From positions 1 to 37,629 of the forward strand of contig JAUMWL010000008.1 of the NCBI GenBank assembly GCA_030529665.1: 37,629 nucleotides of DNA, in the 5' to 3' direction. This document shows, in pieces, positions 33,681-37,629 of this stretch (position 1 is the first letter of the stretch; each line of letters begins with the position of its first letter). The position numbers and the translations under genes were made by a program. Source of the DNA: Coriobacteriales bacterium (GTDB taxonomy: Bacteria; Actinomycetota; Coriobacteriia; Coriobacteriales; Atopobiaceae). Under the pieces are notes generated by a model. It was not told the origin of the DNA, did no database searches, and saw nothing but the letters and a program-made list of their open reading frames with translations.

Positions 33681-33714
33681 AAAAACCCGCCCTTTGGGAG
33701 TGGTACCCAGCGGG
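33680..33714 (-). terminator. Intrinsic terminator of the MBG relic
   Basis: On the minus strand CCCGC, inner stem TGGG/CCCA, then GCGGG followed by TTTTTT. The U-run is immediate, so this is a textbook terminator. It still stands behind a gene that is no longer intact. Confidence 0.85.
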
Positions 33715-33751
33715 CGATGGGGATGCCCCTTTGCGTGGTTCCCCATCGCCC
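33712..33751 (-). terminator. 12-bp hairpin at the end of the MBG relic
   Basis: GGGCGATGGGGA (33712-33723) pairs perfectly with TCCCCATCGCCC (33740-33751). It precedes the U-run terminator. It resembles the other GGGGA/TCCCC hairpins of the window. Confidence 0.6.
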
Positions 33752-34811
33752 TTGTGAACTTGGAGGCGTTGTTGGGGGTGACGGTAACCTTTCGGCGCTT
33801 GATGGTAAAGGTACCTTCCTTGTAGTCGACCTCGTAGTTTCCCTGCGTCGTATTGCCCAAGGCACGCACGGTATACTCGCCTGCGTCCTCGCCCTTTTGG
33901 TGGGAAAGCTTGTAGGTGGCCGTATCCCCGTTGAGGGTGCCCTTTACCGTGGCGGTAAACTGGGGGTCCTTGTTGCCGAAGGTCTTGGAGCGGTTCTTTG
34001 CGGTAACGGTAACCTTCTTGCGGTTTATGGTGAGGGTGCCAGTACCAAACGCGACGGCATAGTTACCCTGAGACTCCTTGCCCGCAGCGTGGATGGCATA
34101 GTCGCCCACGTCTTTTTTGGGTGATGGTGAGCTTGTCTTTGATAAAGGTGACGTTGTAGTTGCCCTGCACTTCTTGCATTGTGTTCTTTATGGTGTAGGT
34201 GCCAACGTCCTCGCCTGGCGTGCGGGAGAGGTTGAACCTAATCTCGTCATTGGAGATATGGCCCCTGTCACCATTCCGTGCTTCGTACTCAACCTCAAAA
34301 TCGGGGTCCTCATCGCCATAGACCTTTTCGGCGTCCTTAATCGTAACGTCGACGGACCTCGGGTAGATGTCAGCCTTGGTCTCGGTCTGGGCCTTAATCA
34401 GCTTGGTTTTATCCAGGATTTCCATCTCCTGGGACACCAGCCATCGTACACCTTGCTCTTGGCCTCGATGCCGCCGTCAACGACGACCTCCCTAGGGGTG
34501 ATGGTGAGCGTACCGGTCACGAGCGTGTAGAGGGTCTCGTCCTTTGTTACGCGAACCGTACCGTCGGGAAGGTGCTCGCCTTCCACGTCGTCGAAGGTGA
34601 TGGGGTACTTGCCCACGTTCTGTACCCACTGTTGACTCACGTCACGGGTCGGCACGAATTCGGATGCCGGCGTGGTGGTGAAGTCAGGATCGCCATAGCC
34701 GTAGACCTTGGTCTAGTCGTCGGCCTTTACGGTTACGAGCTTGTTTGCGATGGCAAACCCACCCGTGAGCGTTTGGTACGCGACCTCATAGTTGCCCTGA
34801 ATCTTTTTTGG
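33752..34811 (-). pseudogene. MBG/YDG-repeat surface protein relic with several lesions
   Basis: Three or four degenerate MBG-type repeats (VYGDEDPDF, KTFGNKDPQF, QGNYEVDYKEGTFTIKRRKVTV) are spread over different frames. Lesions read on the minus strand: an in-frame TAG at 34713-34715 within the repeat KADD-stop-TKVYGYGDPDF; a frameshift near 34430-34440 after AKSKVYDG; and a frameshift with loss of most of one repeat near 34110, between KLTITQK and DVGDYAI. The N-terminal part is missing at 34811, exactly where repeat array 3 begins, and the C-terminal anchor is missing at the hairpin. Intact members are large adhesin-like wall proteins. Confidence 0.8.
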
Positions 34812-35109
34812 ATCAGTGGCGTGGCGTTTGCTGGCTTTCGGAGCAGTGGCAGAACGTTTGCTGGCTTTTGGACCAGTGACGCGGCGTTTGCTGGCTTTTT
34901 GACCAGTGACCCGGTCGCCGCGCCACAGCTCCTAAGGTCAGCAAATTCAGCGCCATTGGTCCAAATCTCGGCAAATCCAGCGTCACAGCCCCCAAACCCA
35001 GCAAACCTGGTGCCATAGATCTCAAATCCGGTTAAATCGATTGCCACAGGGCTTAATCCCAGCAAACGCCGCGCCACAGTCCCCAAACCCAGCAAACCGA
35101 ATCCCACAA
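34803..35109. repeat. Inverted repeat array, 30-nt period type (array 3)
   Basis: A truncated unit (34803-34820), then full 24-nt units at 34827, 34857 and 34887, exactly 30 nt apart. An 11-nt centre CCGGTCGCCGC (34911-34921) follows, then inverted units at 34922, 34952, 34982, 35012, 35043 (one extra base in the spacer) and 35073, with a partial unit running into the next gene's end. Unit ends TTTGCTGG and GTGGC or GTGAC are kept; middles vary. The array abuts the MBG relic on one side and the stop codon of the nuclease-like gene on the other. Confidence 0.92.
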
Positions 35110-36243
35110 TCACGAGTAGCGCGTGACGGGCGGAAGCATCCTCGATACCAGCACCGCTTGCCGATGCGCAAATTCCTCGTCCTTGAAAAGCCGTTGCAGC
35201 CTGTACGGCTCGAACTTCTTCCCGTTCTTCGCAAACTCATGCGCAAGCATCATGGCCGTTCGGTTGAGTGCGGACACACTCTTTACGTCGTCGAACATCA
35301 GGAAAAACGGCTTGTACCCGGAGCTCACGTAGTCCTGCATGCGGTTCTTGTCCTCCACGCGCGCGTCATGAGACGCATGGCCTTCATCACCCAGGTACTC
35401 AACGAGCGTTCGCAGCTCGGGCCATTGCAGGTCGGGGCGCAGCGAGCCCGAATGCTTCATGAGTATATTGCCTAGCAAATCATTTATCACGAGCTGCCTA
35501 TTTACGAGTGGTTCCGGCATCGACAGGCCGGCTAGACGAGGGGGAAGCGTAAAGGCGTGGTTTATGTAGGTCTCCATGGGAGAGCCCGACCCGTCGATTG
35601 CGAATTTCGCAACGTAGCGTGCCAGAGTAAGCCCGTCAAGCGAAGGGGCGGAGTCAAGAAAGTCTCGCATCTGTTGGAGGCTAGTAAACCGCTCACATTC
35701 TTTTAGATCATCAAAGCACGCGCGTCCCGTATGGGGCCTCAGAGGGTCTCGGGCATAACTTCCGCAAAACTCGCTTGCCAGCGCAATAAGACGAAGCTTC
35801 GCTTCGAGCTCTCCCATGCTCGACCTGGTGACTCGGTGCCGTAACTCTTCCGAAGCATGAATAAGGGCTAGCGGAGGTGCGTCTATTACCACTCGTGTGG
35901 ACGGATCAAGTTCGATTGCGTCTTTCCCGGTCCCGTTTGATAGTTCAAGGAACGCTCCATGGGGCACGTCTCTCGAAAGTATAGAGCACCTTACACCAGC
36001 AGTCCTTGTCCTTTCCCCGACGCTCCCAACAAGTACCTGCAAAGGATTCTTTGGACCAATATCCAGCCATGACAGCAGTTCGTCTATCCCGAGGTTTCCA
36101 AGAGAGCTCGTAGAGAGGCATGTGGGTTGAACACGTGTGTAGTCGCACGGAATGGCGGTCACTACGTTCTTTGCCCTTGCTGCCCTCAACAGCTTGATGG
36201 CATGACTTCCGGAAATATGTAAGCATCTTGTCTCCATGTTCAT
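35110..36243 (-). CDS. DUF559/Vsr-like nuclease-fold protein (tentative)
   Basis: 377 aa from the preferred start. Near the N-terminus ISGSHAIKLLRAARAK. In the middle EFCGSYARD and SPMETYINHAFTLPPRLAGL. At the C-terminus RPDLQWPELRTLVEYLGDEGH followed by D-x3-R and a GYKPFFLMFDDV strand. The last block matches the order D, E, H, DxxR, Gy of DUF559-type PD-(D/E)XK folds; the catalytic Lys position is Tyr. I associate such proteins with multicopy families in Coriobacteriia, where they resemble the nuclease or toxin-like halves of defence genes. The frame extends upstream to 36477 without credible coding character. It is flanked by repeat arrays 3 and 4. Function unproven. Confidence 0.5.
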   Translation of the reverse strand: MNMETRCLHISGSHAIKLLRAARAKNVVTAIPCDYTRVQPTCLSTSSLGNLGIDELLSWLDIGPKNPLQVLVGSVGERTRTAGVRCSILSRDVPHGAFLELSNGTGKDAIELDPSTRVVIDAPPLALIHASEELRHRVTRSSMGELEAKLRLIALASEFCGSYARDPLRPHTGRACFDDLKECERFTSLQQMRDFLDSAPSLDGLTLARYVAKFAIDGSGSPMETYINHAFTLPPRLAGLSMPEPLVNRQLVINDLLGNILMKHSGSLRPDLQWPELRTLVEYLGDEGHASHDARVEDKNRMQDYVSSGYKPFFLMFDDVKSVSALNRTAMMLAHEFAKNGKKFEPYRLQRLFKDEEFAHRQAVLVSRMLPPVTRYS

Positions 36244-36634
36244 ACCATAGCCTGAGTCAAGCCTACTGGACACATCTTTTTGATGCCACATAGCACCAAT
36301 CTTGCGCATATTTCGCACCATTCTCGCGGTTTCCAACGTTTCCGCAGGAATAGAATGGTGTTTAGAAATGCAATTCGTCGCGCGAGAACCTCCAATTCGC
36401 AAGAATAAGGTCAATAATCGCGTTCCCGGAGGCTTTTTATGCAAAGCCATGTTGGGACATGCGCGAACGTGAAGCAAACAAGTGCGCTGTCATTGCTTTA
36501 GTATTCTTTGGCCCGGTGCCATAACCTTCCGCCTTGGTCATGGGCAGTCACGACGAATCCGAGGTCAATCTCGGTGGTCCCAAAACACGCGTCGCGGGGC
36601 AAGATGGCGTGGTTCTGGTGTGTTATGGCGTGCG
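36244..36634. other. Intergenic stretch upstream of the nuclease-like gene
   Basis: No convincing gene. It contains a hairpin: CACCATTCT (36316-36324) pairs with AGAATGGTG (36352-36360), with an inner GCGG/CCGC pair. This could lie in the leader of the minus-strand gene. Base composition is more A/T-rich than the core genes. Confidence 0.4.
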
Positions 36635-36885
36635 TTTGCGGAAATTACGACCAGTGGCGAAGCATTTGGAACGGCGTTTGCTGACTATTGGACCCGTGGC
36701 AGAACGTTTGTTGGAATAACGATCAGTGGCATTCGATTTGCCGAGATTTGGACCTGCGACGCAGTGTTTGCTGAAATCAAGACCAGTGGCGCGGCGGTTG
36801 CTGAGAATTGGAGCTGTGGCGCGCCAGTACTGTCACAGCCCCAAAAGCCAGCAAATGCCGTGCCACAGCTCGCAAAGCCAGCAAA
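36635..36885. repeat. Inverted repeat array, 30-nt period type (array 4)
   Basis: Forward 24-nt units start at 36635, 36677, 36707, 36737, 36767 and 36797. A unit shortened to 6 nt (TTTGGA, 36665-36670) explains the first irregular step. The 11-nt centre GCGCCAGTACT (36821-36831) follows, then inverted units at 36832 and 36862. Forward and inverted arms are very unequal (seven positions against two). The string GTGGCAGAACGTTTG is shared with array 3, so spacers are partly conserved between arrays. Confidence 0.9.
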
Positions 36886-36910
36886 CGGACTCCCCTCAGG
36901 CGCTAGTGTA

Positions 36911-36926
36911 ACCCACTTTAGTGGGT
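36911..36926. other. Small hairpin between arrays 4 and 5
   Basis: ACCCAC-TTTA-GTGGGT, a perfect 6-bp stem with a 4-nt loop. It has no U-run. Confidence 0.4.
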
Positions 36927-36941
36927 GGGACGGCCGATGGT

Positions 36942-37080
36942 GTGCTGTGATTGCGAGCTGTGTGGGTCAACCCACCCCGAGAGTGCTGTCTTTTGGAGCT
37001 GTGTGGGTCGGCAAGCCACACTGCTCGAAAAGACAGCACGCAATGGTCCGCTCAAGCCACACAGCTCGCAAAGCCAGCAC
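36942..37080. repeat. Inverted repeat array, 41-nt period type (array 5)
   Basis: Units at 36942-36965 and 36983-37006, a 9-nt centre GTCGGCAAG (37007-37015), then inverted units at 37016-37039 and 37057-37080. The step is 41 nt on both sides. The centre is the reverse complement of the centre of array 1 with one difference, so the two arrays are opposite-orientation copies of one design. The second unit contains CTTTTGGAGCTGTG, which is also found in the 30-nt type units and links the two subfamilies. Confidence 0.92.
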
Positions 37081-37113
37081 GCTACCGCGCCTTGAGCGCT
37101 ACCCGTAGGTTGA

Positions 37114-37141
37114 CAAGCAAGGGGAGTATCCCCCTTGCTTG
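37114..37141 (-). terminator. GGGGGATACTCCCC hairpin after the SPFH gene
   Basis: A perfect 11-bp stem CAAGCAAGGGG/CCCCTTGCTTG around GATACT (minus strand), starting on the base after the SPFH stop. It is the third case of this core (see 2238-2266 and 4049-4073), again without a long U-run. Confidence 0.75.
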
Positions 37142-37629
37142 CTACTTGCGTGCCTCGGTCGTCTTTTGCGCGGCGAGGACCTGGTCAAAGGTGCTCGACC
37201 CCTCAAAGCTGTTGGGCAACACCACGGTGGATGCGCTGCCCTCGGCAAAGCGCGTCATCATGTCGATCCACTGCGTGTACTCAAAGAGCCTGTTTGCCTC
37301 GTCGGAGGACATCTCTGCCGTGCGGATGGTGTCTATGGACTCCTTAATGCCCGTGGCTATGGCGATGCGCTGGTTTGCGATGCCGCGACCCTCCGCCTCC
37401 ATGGCCTCCGCCTTTGCCTGGGCCGCAATAACCGTCTTTGCCTTGGCGGCGTTGGCGTCGTTGGTTGCCGACTCCAGGTTGTTCTTTGAGGTGGTGATGC
37501 GGTTCATGGACTCCTCGACATCCTTGGGAAGCCGTATGCGGGTGATGAGGGTGGTAACGAGCACGTAGCCATATCCCAGCATCTTTGCGCTCACCACGTC
37601 GTCCACCGACTTGGCGATCTCGTCCTTCT
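37142..37629 (-). CDS. SPFH/band-7 family protein, 3' part only
   Basis: The frame stays open to the window edge, so the N-terminal part lies outside. The visible ~160 residues are the end of the SPFH domain (KMLGYGYVLVTTLITRIRLP), then a charged Ala/Lys-rich coiled coil (NDANAAKAKTVIAAQAKAEAMEAEG), then a helical C-terminus. The first part resembles plant hypersensitive-induced-reaction/stomatin-type members. Such proteins form membrane-bound oligomeric scaffolds. It ends in a hairpin terminator. The subfamily cannot be decided from this part. Confidence 0.85.
   Translation of the reverse strand, partial: KDEIAKSVDDVVSAKMLGYGYVLVTTLITRIRLPKDVEESMNRITTSKNNLESATNDANAAKAKTVIAAQAKAEAMEAEGRGIANQRIAIATGIKESIDTIRTAEMSSDEANRLFEYTQWIDMMTRFAEGSASTVVLPNSFEGSSTFDQVLAAQKTTEARK

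Noticed and set aside
36244-36477. N-terminal extension of the nuclease-like protein
   Set aside because: The frame is open, but the residues look non-coding and the family-like start (ISGSHAIKLLRAAR) fits the Met at 36243 or 36237.

Overview
The window looks like a chromosomal segment of a non-sporulating actinobacterium of the class Coriobacteriia (Olsenella/Atopobium-like). This is inferred from three things. Moderately high GC is combined with frequent ATA isoleucine codons. PNPase, RNase J and RNase Y occur together with a FtsK-RodZ-RimO-PgsA-RecA-RecX-SpoVS-MiaB-MiaA-HflX-LexA gene order that resembles Firmicutes. There are also surface-protein relics and a nuclease-like family that I associate with this class. 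No RNA gene, insertion sequence or prophage was recognised.

Left part (1-4196): pnp, two U-poor terminator hairpins, then about 1.9 kb of gene-poor DNA. That DNA holds a frameshifted BspA/DUF285 surface-protein relic and two of the five inverted repeat arrays.

Central core (4197-24710), essentially all on the plus strand: rnj-ftsK-rodZ-rimO-pgsA; recA-recX behind a promoter with a perfect SOS box; rny plus a GHKL ATPase; spoVS-miaB-miaA-hflX; a divergent SOS locus (lexA plus a membrane acyltransferase-like gene against a YneA-like LysM division inhibitor); and nrdR-dut-trxB for dNTP supply. The themes are RNA decay, tRNA and ribosome modification, chromosome segregation and DNA-damage response.

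Minus-strand block (24805-33625), probably one long transcript: a large SF1-like helicase with degenerate ATPase motifs, a second PgsA-like enzyme, a GcvT-like protein, RidA, a GarA-like FHA protein, a MerR regulator, apt and a CLC exchanger.

Right part (33680-37629), accessory: a broken MBG-domain surface-protein relic, three more inverted repeat arrays, a DUF559/Vsr-like nuclease-family protein between two of them, and the 3' part of an SPFH/band-7 gene.

The most unusual element is a family of five intergenic arrays at 2322-2501, 3772-4010, 34803-35109, 36635-36885 and 36942-37080. All are built from a 24-nt unit that runs several times in one direction, crosses a short fixed-length centre, and then runs back in the opposite orientation. 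Three arrays have a 30-nt period and an 11-nt centre; two have a 41-nt period and a 9-nt centre. The units of both types are clearly related. I know of no described element with this geometry.
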